Shown here: positions 14,650 to 23,669 of the stretch, in pieces
How the letters are laid out: each line of letters begins with the position of its first letter
How positions within the stretch are numbered: the stretch's first letter is position 1
Origin: Alteromonas genovensis
GTDB lineage: Bacteria > Pseudomonadota > Gammaproteobacteria > Enterobacterales > Alteromonadaceae
Assembly: GCF_010500895.1 (NCBI RefSeq)
Contig: NZ_JAAAWO010000009.1
Coordinates: forward strand, 1-64,000
Length of the DNA: 64,000 nt
Reading direction: 5' to 3'
Made by a program: the position numbers and the translations under genes
The notes under the pieces: model-generated
What the model saw: only the letters and a program-made list of their open reading frames with translations
What the model was told of the DNA's origin: nothing
Databases searched by the model: none

Positions 14650-15447
14650 CTATCGTCTGTCGTAGTGCACTTTCTTCTGTGGATGCTGATAGTATCCCTC
14701 TTTTAACAGGTGCTTAAACCGTGTCAGCTTGCCCTCCAACGTTAGCTCATCAATACCTTTATTAAACAGCGACAGCACTAGCTGACTGTTTTGCTTACCC
14801 TTAGGCACAAGAAGATGGGTAGTTACGGTAGAAATGAAGGGAGAAATAAGAGCCACGTTATCTCGCTCAGCGTCAGTGAATTCACGCTCTAACAAATACC
14901 AGCCGGTAAGCTCATCAATGGGGAAAATATCAATATCGCCATTGATTAGTGCTTCAAAGTTTTCCCGATCGCTACCTCGCCTTACTACATTTTCATTGCC
15001 TTCGATAAAAGCGGCAATTTCGTCGTTGTAAAGGTATCCTTCTGTTATGCCCATTTTCAAATCGGCGATATCGCTTAGCTTAGACCAGGTGCGTATTTCT
15101 TTTTCACTATTCACATAAAAGACTAAACTTTCAGCGCTAATTGGCTTGCTGTGAAAAAACTCACTTTCTCTGGAGCGAACAAAATTGCCGTAAGAAAGAG
15201 CATCGTATTCACCTGCTAAGGTAGCTTCTAACGCTTCTTCCCATGGCATTGATACATACTCAACCTGCACCCCAGTTTCTAACAGCGCATCGGTAATGAT
15301 GTGATTAATATAGCCGCCGTGCTGCATATCTGTTGAGGTATAAGGCGCATACTCAGCGGTTGCTATTTTTAACTTCAACCACGCATGACCGTGACTCGCC
15401 GACGGTATAAAAGCGAGTAAAAATATAATGGTAAATACTGTTCTCAT
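14650..15447 (-). CDS. Periplasmic solute-binding protein (family 3 type)
   Basis: The 265-residue protein has a signal peptide (residues 1-20) and the bilobed pattern of extracellular solute-binding family 3: I-A-T-A-E-Y-A-P-Y near the start, a L-L-E-T-G-V-Q-V-E-Y and W-E-E-A-L-E stretch, and D-L-K-M-G-I-T-E-G-Y at the hinge. AGGGGA lies six bases before the ATG. There is no permease or ATPase nearby; in these bacteria many such proteins are orphans or act as sensors. The gene starts 18 bases after the porin stop, so the two are probably one operon. Confidence 0.75.
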   Translation of the reverse strand: MRTVFTIIFLLAFIPSASHGHAWLKLKIATAEYAPYTSTDMQHGGYINHIITDALLETGVQVEYVSMPWEEALEATLAGEYDALSYGNFVRSRESEFFHSKPISAESLVFYVNSEKEIRTWSKLSDIADLKMGITEGYLYNDEIAAFIEGNENVVRRGSDRENFEALINGDIDIFPIDELTGWYLLEREFTDAERDNVALISPFISTVTTHLLVPKGKQNSQLVLSLFNKGIDELTLEGKLTRFKHLLKEGYYQHPQKKVHYDRR

Positions 15448-15465
15448 AATAATTCCCCTAAGCGC

Positions 15466-16599
15466 TTAGAAATAAATTCCAACGTTAATATTGAGTCTGT
15501 GCGTGGTGTCTTGCAGGCCGCCGATGTCTAAGCCAATTCCCGGGCCACCGGAAAACCACATATTTTTGCCTCGAATGCTGTCCACATACATGAATAATTT
15601 ATCCCATCCCACGCTACAGCCATTCACCCACTGAGATGAGTTTTTACCTGAGGCATCATCACCTTTAGCAAGACTGAACTCTGAGTAGCATGTCATTGAT
15701 GATATATTGTCAAAGTCGTATGGCACCGAGTAGATGAGATTGGCCGAATAGGTTTGTCCGTCTGCCGCAGCTAAAAAGGGAAAGGTAAACGAAGATAGCG
15801 CTAAACGATCGTCAGCCTGACCTTCTGGCGCAGCTAAGTTGTATTCGTAGTTGATATATTGAAGCTCTACCTTAACGTCATTTTGGGTATGACGCATATG
15901 CAGAGCATAGGCATTCATATCGCCACTGCTAGAGGTATCTAGGTTAAGGATATTGCCATACTGATAAGACGCACCAATCTCGGTGGTAGCACCTCTAATA
16001 AAACGGCCAGTATAATTTGCCCGGATATTATACTGTCCGTCTTCTGAGTTTCTAAATTCACCGTCGTCGGCAACATCGAAAGAATAACGACTAAACTTTG
16101 CAGCGTCGTTATATTCATCGTTCATAAAGTAGGCTGCCTGAAAATCCCAGTTGCCTCGCGTATGGTTTATTTTAACGCCGGCATCGTAGTCGTCTTCAAA
16201 CCCTAGGTAGTAATTGACTGAAAACCAAAAACTATTACTCGCAAAGGGCTGTAAGCCAAAAGGCGTTTGCGTAATACCGCCGGTAATTTCAGTGCGATCG
16301 TTAAAATGATAGGTTAAATCAGCAAAACGAACCGTATTAAAATCGACATTTTCATACCAGCGGTACTCCGCTTTATAGCTAAATTTATCAAATTCGCCAG
16401 CCACACCTAGTTTAAACGATTCAAACTCAAAGCCGTCTCTAAAATCAGGGATAAGCCAGTCTTGATGCCCGTAGTTAACACGAGCATGACCAGAAAGAGT
16501 AAAAGGTAATTCGTCAGCTATCGCTGATTTGCTAATGCCGATAGAGCAACCGATGCCACTACCGACAACCAACGATAGCGCGATGGGGAGTTTTTTCAT
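15466..16599 (-). CDS. Outer-membrane porin-like barrel protein
   Basis: The 377-residue protein has a signal peptide ending near S-A-I-A and a mature sequence of repeated amphipathic strands (L-S-G-H-A-R-V-N-Y-G-H, Y-K-A-E-Y-R-W-Y, I-T-G-G-I-T-Q-T-P-F-G) with a final N-V-G-I-Y-F. This is the layout of phosphate-selective or carbohydrate porins. AGGAAC lies five bases before the ATG. It is first in the minus-strand run with the solute-binding protein and the alginate-export-type porin, suggesting uptake of one substrate, which is inference. Confidence 0.72.
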   Translation of the reverse strand: MKKLPIALSLVVGSGIGCSIGISKSAIADELPFTLSGHARVNYGHQDWLIPDFRDGFEFESFKLGVAGEFDKFSYKAEYRWYENVDFNTVRFADLTYHFNDRTEITGGITQTPFGLQPFASNSFWFSVNYYLGFEDDYDAGVKINHTRGNWDFQAAYFMNDEYNDAAKFSRYSFDVADDGEFRNSEDGQYNIRANYTGRFIRGATTEIGASYQYGNILNLDTSSSGDMNAYALHMRHTQNDVKVELQYINYEYNLAAPEGQADDRLALSSFTFPFLAAADGQTYSANLIYSVPYDFDNISSMTCYSEFSLAKGDDASGKNSSQWVNGCSVGWDKLFMYVDSIRGKNMWFSGGPGIGLDIGGLQDTTHRLNINVGIYF

Positions 16600-17039
16600 T
16601 GCAGTTCCTACAAGTAAATTGGCGAAACAAGAGAAGAAGAAGGCTTACGAAAGGTGTTTGATTACCTAGCTTTCAAAAAAATAATTCTACGCCGAGAGAT
16701 TTGCATTCATGGTATCAGCCCTGCGTAAACCTTACAAAAATATAACGTATAACGCATTTAATGCTTACGTTCGCCTTTACGTATACAACACAGGCTTGTG
16801 CAATGAGGCGTTTTGCTAAATAAGCTCCCAACAAGTTTTCTAACTAAAAAACAACCGCGTTACGAGAGCTCATTTCCCTATTTTGCATTCTTTATATCCC
16901 ACACGTGGTCGTGATATGTTTATGCGCTTAAGTAGGAACCGTTTCTTTTTTTATTAACCTGTAAACGCACTTTTTACTCATTATAGTGTCTGAAACTTCT
17001 CGATGTAGTCTGCCACCGCGCAATGATAGAGGTAAAACA
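16600..17039. other. Intergenic stretch between divergent genes
   Basis: These 440 bases separate the leftward porin from the rightward gene at 17040. They are AT-rich and must hold both promoters, but I see no convincing operator, repeat or small gene. Confidence 0.5.
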
Positions 17040-17351
17040 ATGCATGCTATGAAACGTTCAATTCTTGCGGATATTGCTGCAATCGCTGCTATTGCAGCGC
17101 TCATTGCCGTGACTTTTTACTGGATTGAAGCGCGAAGAGAGGTCATCGTTTTATGCGACAATTTCTATCCTGGTATATCAAAAGCCAATGTAGAGCGTCA
17201 GTTGAACACCGCTGAGCTTTTAACGTGGCATACGGAATTTGTGGCTAACGGCAGCAAAATAGAAGCGTCCAGTCCGCTCCATTTTGGCATTATGCAGTGC
17301 ACTATTAGTTTTAATAAACAAGATATCGTTTGGAGTGCCACACTCGATTAG
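17040..17351 (+). CDS. Small membrane-anchored protein of unknown function
   Basis: From ATG 17040, with GAGG seven bases upstream, the product has 103 residues: a basic start, one hydrophobic helix rich in I-A-A-I-A-A at about residues 9-30 and a soluble domain with two cysteines (V-L-C-D and M-Q-C-T). A longer GTG frame from 16986 has no ribosome binding site. The layout suggests a single-pass protein with a periplasmic domain. The family is not recognised. Confidence 0.6.
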   Translation: MHAMKRSILADIAAIAAIAALIAVTFYWIEARREVIVLCDNFYPGISKANVERQLNTAELLTWHTEFVANGSKIEASSPLHFGIMQCTISFNKQDIVWSATLD

Positions 17352-17591
17352 GCAACAACCTATTAGTTCGTGATTTAATGCGGTCATTTTATGCCTAGTA
17401 CTGAAGTGGTTGTCACAATCTGGTGCAACGTTTACATAGCCGCAACACCTTGTTTACGGAAGAGATAAGAGTCGTAAAGGCATGCATACCATTGGCTGAT
17501 CTGCCGACTTTAAGTTAACCGCTCCTCTCTATATTCCAGCATGTTGTAAACGTACAATTACGTTGTGTATTCTTAACGCAAGCTCTTTATC

Positions 17592-18302
17592 ATGCAAAAA
17601 CCAAATCACAGTGTTATCGAAGACGTCTTCGCTTTAGTTAGTGCGGGTTTATTTGTTGCGTTTGGCGTGTTCTTATTCCAGTCTCAAGACTTAATGGTAG
17701 GTGGTGCTGCAGGCTTAGCATTGCTCGGCACCTACGCAGTAGATATTGACTTTGGTGTGCTCTTCTTTTTAATCAACATCCCCTTTTACGCCTTAGCGTG
17801 GACGCAAATAAGTAAGCGTTTCACTATTAATACATTTATCTCTGTTACCACGGTATCGGTGCTTACCGAGCAAATACCAGCCTTTGTTGATATAAGCCAC
17901 GTAAACCCATTTTTTGCCGCGGTATTTGGCGGCATTCTCATTGGTGTGGGTATGCTAATGATGTTTCGTCATAGCTCTAGCTTAGGTGGTATCGGCATTA
18001 TGGCGTTTTTCTTACAGCAGCGCTTTAATATCCGAGCTGGCTTTTTCCAGCTATCGGTAGATAGCGTCATACTATTATGCGCCTTACAGTTTATAGAGTG
18101 GCACCTTGTGTTAATTTCTATTCTTGCAGCACTTTGCCTTAACATGGTGATATCGCTTAATCACCGCCCCGAGCGTTACGCGCCGGTATCGAAGAACAAG
18201 AATAATAGTAACAGTGTGAATAGTGCTGACGCTGACAACACCACACTCACAGGCGAACAGAACGAGCATTTAGACAACGGATTACACCCTCAAAATAGCT
18301 GA
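17592..18302 (+). CDS. YitT family membrane protein
   Basis: The 236-residue protein matches the YitT/DUF161 family: repeated membrane segments including V-A-F-G-V-F-L-F-Q-S and M-V-G-G-A-A-G-L-A-L-L-G, and a later S-S-L-G-G-I-G-I-M-A-F-F. There are about six helices and a polar, asparagine-rich C-terminal tail (residues 200-236). The transport role of the family is unproven. A bidirectional hairpin terminator follows at 18374. Confidence 0.82.
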   Translation: MQKPNHSVIEDVFALVSAGLFVAFGVFLFQSQDLMVGGAAGLALLGTYAVDIDFGVLFFLINIPFYALAWTQISKRFTINTFISVTTVSVLTEQIPAFVDISHVNPFFAAVFGGILIGVGMLMMFRHSSSLGGIGIMAFFLQQRFNIRAGFFQLSVDSVILLCALQFIEWHLVLISILAALCLNMVISLNHRPERYAPVSKNKNNSNSVNSADADNTTLTGEQNEHLDNGLHPQNS

Positions 18303-18373
18303 TGCAATTTTGAACGCCTGATGTGCCTATGCTTTGGCGACACAATTTCAACAAATTGACGTGGCGCGCAAAA

Positions 18374-18411
18374 GAAAAGCCCGATTGACTCACATCAATC
18401 GGGCTTTTTTG
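18374..18411 (+). terminator. Hairpin terminator, usable in both directions
   Basis: AGCCCGATTGA and TCAATCGGGCT form an 11-bp perfect stem with a six-base loop, followed by TTTTTT on the plus strand and a T-rich run on the minus strand. It ends the YitT gene and probably also the small minus-strand gene at 18430. Confidence 0.9.
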
Positions 18412-18429
18412 AATTGCTTATTTGTATTT

Positions 18430-18543
18430 TTACCGCTTAGGTGCGTTGGCGTCGACTTTGGCTACTGCTTCTTTTTTAACAGGCGTTGGTGGACGGCTTA
18501 CTGCGCCACGGTTGACTCTCGGTCTTGAAAACGAAGTACGCAT
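18430..18543 (-). CDS. Very small basic protein (37 residues)
   Basis: A minus-strand frame from ATG 18543 reads M-R-T-S-F-S-R-P-R-V-N-R-G and ends in K-V-D-A-N-A-P-K-R, with 8 arginines or lysines before residue 25. GAGG lies five bases upstream and the bidirectional terminator begins 19 bases after its stop, which is the layout of a genuine short transcript. It is not a known family to me. It lies between YitT and alr, convergent with YitT. Confidence 0.5.
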   Translation of the reverse strand: MRTSFSRPRVNRGAVSRPPTPVKKEAVAKVDANAPKR

Positions 18544-18735
18544 ACAAACCTCACTTATGAGTATTGGCAACACTGTCGATGATGAAACATTCACCTCACA
18601 CACACATTGCACGCAAACAGTATAGACACAAGGTAGGCTAAATCGCCTCATTCTTTTGTCGAATAGTTATTAATATAATTTTAGCTATTCGCCGTGTAGT
18701 GCAGTTTCTGAGTGGGAAACACTCTACATAAAAGT

Positions 18736-19818
18736 TTAGGCGTATCTCACGATACGAGGGACGCGACTGGACACGCGTGTCATCAGTTCATAATCGATAG
18801 TGCCCGCACAAGAGGCCACTTCGCTGATAGAGATGTTTTCTCCCCACAGCTCTACCGTATCGCCAGTGGTCACATTATTAATGTGAGTTACGTCAATGGT
18901 TATCATGTCCATAGACACCCTACCTACAAGCGACGCGCGCTGCCCTCTTATCATTACGGGCGTGCCGTTAGGACAGTGTCGTGGATAACCATCGGCATAA
19001 CCTATTCCCACTGTCGCAATTTTACTTGGCTTTTGGGCGCGCCAGGTTTGTCCGTAGCCTACCCCTTCACCCTCAGCGATGTCTCTAAGCGCAATAACGC
19101 TAGAGCGCAAGGTCATTGCAGGGAACAACTGCACTGCCGAGCTGATGATAGATTGAGTAGAAACCTGTCCACCATAAACACCGAGCCCTAACCGATTCCA
19201 CTGTGCTTGAGATTGTGGCCAATTTACGCTTGCTGGCGAGTTCGCTAGGCTAACTGGTAACGACAAAGACGCTACCTTGGTTTCAAAGGCGGCTATTTGA
19301 GTGGCTGTAAAATCGTTATCTGGATTGTCGGCGCTGGCGAAATGCGTTACTAGAGTAGTTTCATTAGTAAGCAGGCTTTGGTTTTGAGCCACAACCTCTT
19401 CAATGTCGTCGGTAGAAAAACCCAGTCGATGCATACCACTATCTACTTTTAACCAAATGTGGGGGCGTTTAGATACTTCACACTTTTGCATCCACTGTAG
19501 CTGTTCATAAGAATGCATTACCAATATACAGTCGTATTGCGCCGCCATTGCGCACTCTTTGGCTTGATGCGCCCCTTCAAGTACCACTATTGGCACCGTT
19601 ATGCCCGCTTCTCTTAATGCCACCGCTTCTTCAATAATAGCCACTGCAAAGCGCGGCGACACATGCTGAAGTATGCGCGCAACATTAATAGCACCGTGAC
19701 CATAGGCATCGGCTTTAATCACTGCCATAGACTGGCTGTGCTTTGCCATAGACGACAATGTTCTGAAATTTTGAAGTACGGCATCTGCGTGGATGATGGC
19801 TTGAGTTTGACGGCTCAC
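18736..19818 (-). CDS. alr: Alanine racemase
   Basis: This 360-residue PLP enzyme interconverts L- and D-alanine for cell-wall synthesis. The PLP lysine is Lys35 in V-I-K-A-D-A-Y-G-H-G. The beta-barrel domain near the C-terminus has the G-Y-A-D-G-Y-P-R segment and the catalytic tyrosine region G-V-G-Y-G-Q-T-W. The length equals the family norm. It diverges from murQ across 218 bases, so a cell-wall recycling gene and a D-alanine supply gene sit back to back. Confidence 0.96.
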   Translation of the reverse strand: MSRQTQAIIHADAVLQNFRTLSSMAKHSQSMAVIKADAYGHGAINVARILQHVSPRFAVAIIEEAVALREAGITVPIVVLEGAHQAKECAMAAQYDCILVMHSYEQLQWMQKCEVSKRPHIWLKVDSGMHRLGFSTDDIEEVVAQNQSLLTNETTLVTHFASADNPDNDFTATQIAAFETKVASLSLPVSLANSPASVNWPQSQAQWNRLGLGVYGGQVSTQSIISSAVQLFPAMTLRSSVIALRDIAEGEGVGYGQTWRAQKPSKIATVGIGYADGYPRHCPNGTPVMIRGQRASLVGRVSMDMITIDVTHINNVTTGDTVELWGENISISEVASCAGTIDYELMTRVSSRVPRIVRYA

Positions 19819-20036
19819 AGGTTAACTCTCACTGCATAAAAAAGTTGCTAATCACAATACAATCACTGTGTGACCATATCTAATAACGCAGATTATATCA
19901 TGAGTTAAACCTGACCGCGTTTGTCTTTACCTGTGGTTTGTGGCCTTTCACCTTTAGGCAAATGCCGTTATTCTAAGCGCTTTCTGATTAGCCTTTGCTA
20001 TTAGCCCGTTATTCACCGTTCATTAGAGTATCTCTC

Positions 20037-21005
20037 ATGCCATTGTCACAGCCTTCATCTTCTCATTCTCTTATCAACGATTTAGCGCGTATCGTATCGG
20101 AGGGCAGAAACCCAGACACTCTCGACATTGATACACTTTCCACTGTAGACGTACTCTCAAAAATTAATGCCGAAGATGCAAAAGTGGCAGCGAGCGTAGC
20201 CACGCAGATTAAAGCAATTGCACAAACCGTGGATGCAGCAACGCAAAGCATTAAAGCGGGCGGTAGGCTTATTTATATTGGAGCCGGTACCAGCGGTAGG
20301 TTAGGTATTTTAGACGCGGTTGAGTGCAGACCCACGTTTAGCGTGCCCGATTCACTGGTAGTGGGAGTTATTGCAGGAGGTGACGATGCCATAGTGCACG
20401 CAGTAGAAGGCGCTGAAGATAACCGTGCGGCTGGCAAAGATGATTTGGTTGCCCTATCACTGACTAAAAACGACACCGTAGTGGGCATTTCAGCAAGTGG
20501 CCGCACACCCTATGTCAGTGGCGCGTTAACCTATGCAAGTGAGCTAGGGTGCACCACCGCCGCTATTGCCTGTAGTCCTGACGCAGCCATATTTGAACCC
20601 GCCGCTATTACAATATGCCCAGTAGTTGGCCCAGAAGCATTAACAGGCAGTACCCGAATGAAGTCGGGCACAGCGCAAAAAATGATCCTCAATATGATAA
20701 GTACCACCACCATGGTGAAATTAGGTAAAACCTACGAAAACCTGATGGTAGACGTGAACGCCACAAATGAGAAATTGAAAGCCCGTGCATGTCGCATTGT
20801 AATGCAAGCCACCGAGTGTGATGAAGCCACCGCCATAGAGGCCCTCGACGCCTGCGAAAATAAGGCAAAGGTCGCCATATTGATGGTACTGACTAACACC
20901 AATGCAGAGCAGGCAGCTAAAAGCCTGAGCCATCATAACGGATACTTAAGAAAAGCAGTAAAAACCGACACCGCGGACAAGCCAACGCCAAAGGCTGATA
21001 ACTAG
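20037..21005 (+). CDS. murQ: N-acetylmuramic acid 6-phosphate etherase
   Basis: The 322-residue protein from ATG 20037 contains the SIS-domain signature Y-I-G-A-G-T-S-G-R-L-G-I-L-D at about residues 79-92, the E-C-R-P-T-F site and G-S-T-R-M-K-S-G-T-A-Q-K. MurQ cleaves the lactyl ether of MurNAc-6-phosphate to GlcNAc-6-phosphate in cell-wall recycling. An upstream in-frame start at 19995 adds 14 residues not found in the family. namZ follows 94 bases downstream on the same strand. Confidence 0.95.
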   Translation: MPLSQPSSSHSLINDLARIVSEGRNPDTLDIDTLSTVDVLSKINAEDAKVAASVATQIKAIAQTVDAATQSIKAGGRLIYIGAGTSGRLGILDAVECRPTFSVPDSLVVGVIAGGDDAIVHAVEGAEDNRAAGKDDLVALSLTKNDTVVGISASGRTPYVSGALTYASELGCTTAAIACSPDAAIFEPAAITICPVVGPEALTGSTRMKSGTAQKMILNMISTTTMVKLGKTYENLMVDVNATNEKLKARACRIVMQATECDEATAIEALDACENKAKVAILMVLTNTNAEQAAKSLSHHNGYLRKAVKTDTADKPTPKADN

Positions 21006-21144
21006 CGAATAAATTACTAAAAATAGATAACTAGAAAATACAGACGAAAGAGATGAGCCCCTGGCTATAAAAGGTTATAAGGGTCAACAAGGGTGCAATA
21101 TGTTGGTAAAAGGCATGCAGCAAAGCCTTAACAAGGGAAGCAAT

Positions 21145-22770
21145 ATGACAACACATAGATCATCAAAATGCCTTTTACCGTTTGTTACCACGGCAGTGCG
21201 ATACAGCTTAATGTTCTTTACATTAAGTTTGAGGCAAAGCTTGGGATTGTGCCTGAAATTGTTCTTGAGATTTAGCTTAGGAATGGTCATTCCATTAGGC
21301 GCTATTTCTCTAGGAGCTATTCTTTTAGGGGCTAATCCTCTAGGGGCTATTCCTCTAGAGGCTACTCCTTTAGGGGCTTTGGCAGCGTCAGATACACCAC
21401 CCGCTAGTGCCACACAGATTAAAGTTGGCGCTGAGCAGTTTGACACTTATTTGCCTTTGTTATCAGGAAAACGTGTTGCTCTGGTTGTTAACCAAAGTGC
21501 TCTGGTTACGAATAGCGAACCGGAGCCTAGCGTTCAGGGTGATGGTGATAAGTCAACTGGCGCTCCGTCAGCAACTAAACAGCATCTGCTTGACGCATTG
21601 CTCGCTCGCAATATCAATGTGGTCAGCATTATGTCTCCCGAGCATGGCTTTCGAGGAGATAAAGACGCCGGAGAAAAGATAGACAGCAACATCGACATTC
21701 AAACGGGCTTACCCATTCACTCTCTTTACGGTAAAACAAAAAAGCCCTCTGTGGCGATGTTAGAAAATATCGACACCGTTATTTTCGACATACAGGATGT
21801 GGGTGTGCGCTTTTATACCTACCTGAGTACCCTGCATTACGTTATTGAAGCCGCGTTTGAACAAGGTGTTGATGTGATTGTGCTTGATAGGCCGAACCCT
21901 AATATCGCCTATGTTGATGGGCCGTTACTTACGCCACCCTTTAAATCATTTATAGGCATGCATCCCATTCCCGTACTTCATGGTATGACGCTAGGTGAAC
22001 TTGCAAAAATGATAGTGGGAGAAGGTTGGCTAGACACAGATAAACGCGCAACGCTAACGGTGGTGCCAGTAGCAAACTATACCCGAACCACTCCTTACTC
22101 GCTTTCCGTTGCGCCGAGTCCAAACCTTCCCAATGATAATGCTATTCGGCTTTACCCTACGCTGTGCTTTTTTGAGGGAACATCGGTAAGCATTGGTCGC
22201 GGAACTGACCTTCCTTTTCAACTTATTGGTCACCCCGTTGCCAAGTTGGGCAACAGTCGAATTAAGGTAAATGCAAACCATGGAGCATCAAATCCAAAGC
22301 ACAAAGGCACAACATTGTTTGCTCAAACTCTTGTGGCAGACTCTTATGCTCCTGAGCTTTCTAGTGCACAATATTCTCAAGCACAGAGGCAAATATTAGA
22401 GCCGCGAATTATAGAGGGTTCGACAACACCAAATGTAAGAACAAATACAAGTTCAAAAGCACAAAAACCAAAAGAAAAAGCGGCAGAAAAACACGTGGCC
22501 AAAAATGCAATAGTAAGCTCAATAAGCGGGCTAAATATTCAAACGTTGCTAAACACATTTAACGCGGTAAAACTGGCTGATGAGACTTTTTTTACTCGCC
22601 CAGATTTCTTCGATAAATTAGCCGGAAGTTCGTCTTTGAGAGAAGACATAGTGGCAGGCAAGAACGCAGATGAAATTTATGAGTCTTGGCAAGCAGACAT
22701 TGTAAAATTTAAAGCGCAGCGAGCACCCTATCTACTGTATTCAGAGCAGACTCAACACACTTCAAAATAA
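21145..22770 (+). CDS. namZ: Exo-beta-N-acetylmuramidase (DUF1343)
   Basis: The C-terminal 400 residues match DUF1343/NamZ: V-A-L-V-V-N-Q-S-A-L-V, I-M-S-P-E-H-G-F-R-G, the S-L-Y-G-K-T segment, F-D-I-Q-D-V-G-V-R-F-Y-T-Y and V-L-D-R-P-N-P. NamZ releases terminal MurNAc from peptidoglycan fragments. The N-terminus is odd: after a hydrophobic leader six 15-base repeats encode x-L-G-A-x pentapeptides (21292-21381). Two in-frame ATGs, 21100 and 21145, each follow an AAGGG-type site; I list the inner one, giving 541 residues. A low-complexity lysine-rich insert lies at about residues 425-455. Position after murQ supports the role. Confidence 0.88.
   Translation: MTTHRSSKCLLPFVTTAVRYSLMFFTLSLRQSLGLCLKLFLRFSLGMVIPLGAISLGAILLGANPLGAIPLEATPLGALAASDTPPASATQIKVGAEQFDTYLPLLSGKRVALVVNQSALVTNSEPEPSVQGDGDKSTGAPSATKQHLLDALLARNINVVSIMSPEHGFRGDKDAGEKIDSNIDIQTGLPIHSLYGKTKKPSVAMLENIDTVIFDIQDVGVRFYTYLSTLHYVIEAAFEQGVDVIVLDRPNPNIAYVDGPLLTPPFKSFIGMHPIPVLHGMTLGELAKMIVGEGWLDTDKRATLTVVPVANYTRTTPYSLSVAPSPNLPNDNAIRLYPTLCFFEGTSVSIGRGTDLPFQLIGHPVAKLGNSRIKVNANHGASNPKHKGTTLFAQTLVADSYAPELSSAQYSQAQRQILEPRIIEGSTTPNVRTNTSSKAQKPKEKAAEKHVAKNAIVSSISGLNIQTLLNTFNAVKLADETFFTRPDFFDKLAGSSSLREDIVAGKNADEIYESWQADIVKFKAQRAPYLLYSEQTQHTSK
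21292..21381 (+). repeat. 15-bp in-frame tandem repeat in the namZ leader
   Basis: Six 15-base units of the form CCTCTAGGGGCTATT begin at 21292, 21307, 21322, 21337, 21352 and 21367. They encode P/S/L-L-G-A-I/N/T/L pentapeptides, so copy-number change keeps the frame and lengthens or shortens the export-signal region. Confidence 0.9.
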
Positions 22771-23669
22771 AGTTGGTAATCACTTACAAACTATTAATGG
22801 TTTCACTTAGATATTGCCCACCAAACCATTTATGACAAGCGGCTATTTTCAGCAGCATGAGTTTACACCTGCTACAGCGTGAGCGCCTGTAAAAGCGCGG
22901 GCGGTTAACGCCGTGTATAAATCGGCAACGAGCAAGCCTGCTAGATGGACGCATAGAGATTAGTGAGCACTCACATTTATTTAAAGAGTGTTTATTAAAA
23001 TGCTGGCTAAAGGGATATTCTAAATATTACCTGTGTATTCTTGAGAATTGTTGACGTATATTTACAGTATGAGCTGGGGCTTAACTTGAGGAACAGCTTG
23101 AGAGGTTCAGCACTTATCTAATGTTTTACAGTCCACGATTATTAGCAGGTTGGTACATAACAACACACGCTATTAGGTGACATAAACTGACAGTGAAAGC
23201 TTAGTTTATTCCTTCGTTTATTGTCTTATTTGTAGCTTTATTCGTTGTCTATCATCACAAAAAAGTAAACAAAAATTAGCGTAAATTGCTGATAAAGTTT
23301 TTACAAAAAACCTGCTAACATTTCAGTTTGAGATAACATTTTAGACTTTTCAAAAACCTGATTAGTGAGTACTAACACACCGCTTATTCTTACCAATTTT
23401 CAGCGCGTTTTTTTATGTATTTTACTTCCTGTTTGGCCTAGTACTTAGCTCAATGTTTGGGTTGCAATTTACAGGTCTATATTCCGCGTATTTGAACTAA
23501 CACTCGCCTAGTTTTGACCTCGTTTTCACCTTGCCTTCGACCTCGTTTTCACCTTGCCTCCGACCTCTTTTTTACACTGTTTTGCCCCTGTATTAACCCT
23601 CTATCAACCTTAATACTAGCCCCAGCACTTTTATTACTTTGGCACATATCATTAAAAATATTAGCGTAA
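22771..23669. other. Long convergent intergenic region without a recognisable gene
   Basis: About 900 bases separate the convergent namZ and nagZ stops, unusual for genes needing only terminators. The stretch is AT-rich with no frame that looks coding on either strand and no strong poly-T hairpin. Its only ordered feature is a 23-bp repeat near 23516. It may be decayed sequence or hold a non-coding RNA; neither is shown. Confidence 0.6.
23516..23567 (+). repeat. 23-bp tandem repeat, two copies plus a partial
   Basis: Units beginning GACCTCGTTTTCACCTTGCC start at 23516 and 23539 and differ by one base; a third truncated GACCTC start follows at 23562. It lies 100 bases from the nagZ stop in non-coding sequence. 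Confidence 0.85.

Noticed and set aside
18712..19191. 159-residue plus-strand frame antisense to alr
   Set aside because: It is the shadow of a strongly conserved gene and has no recognisable motif.
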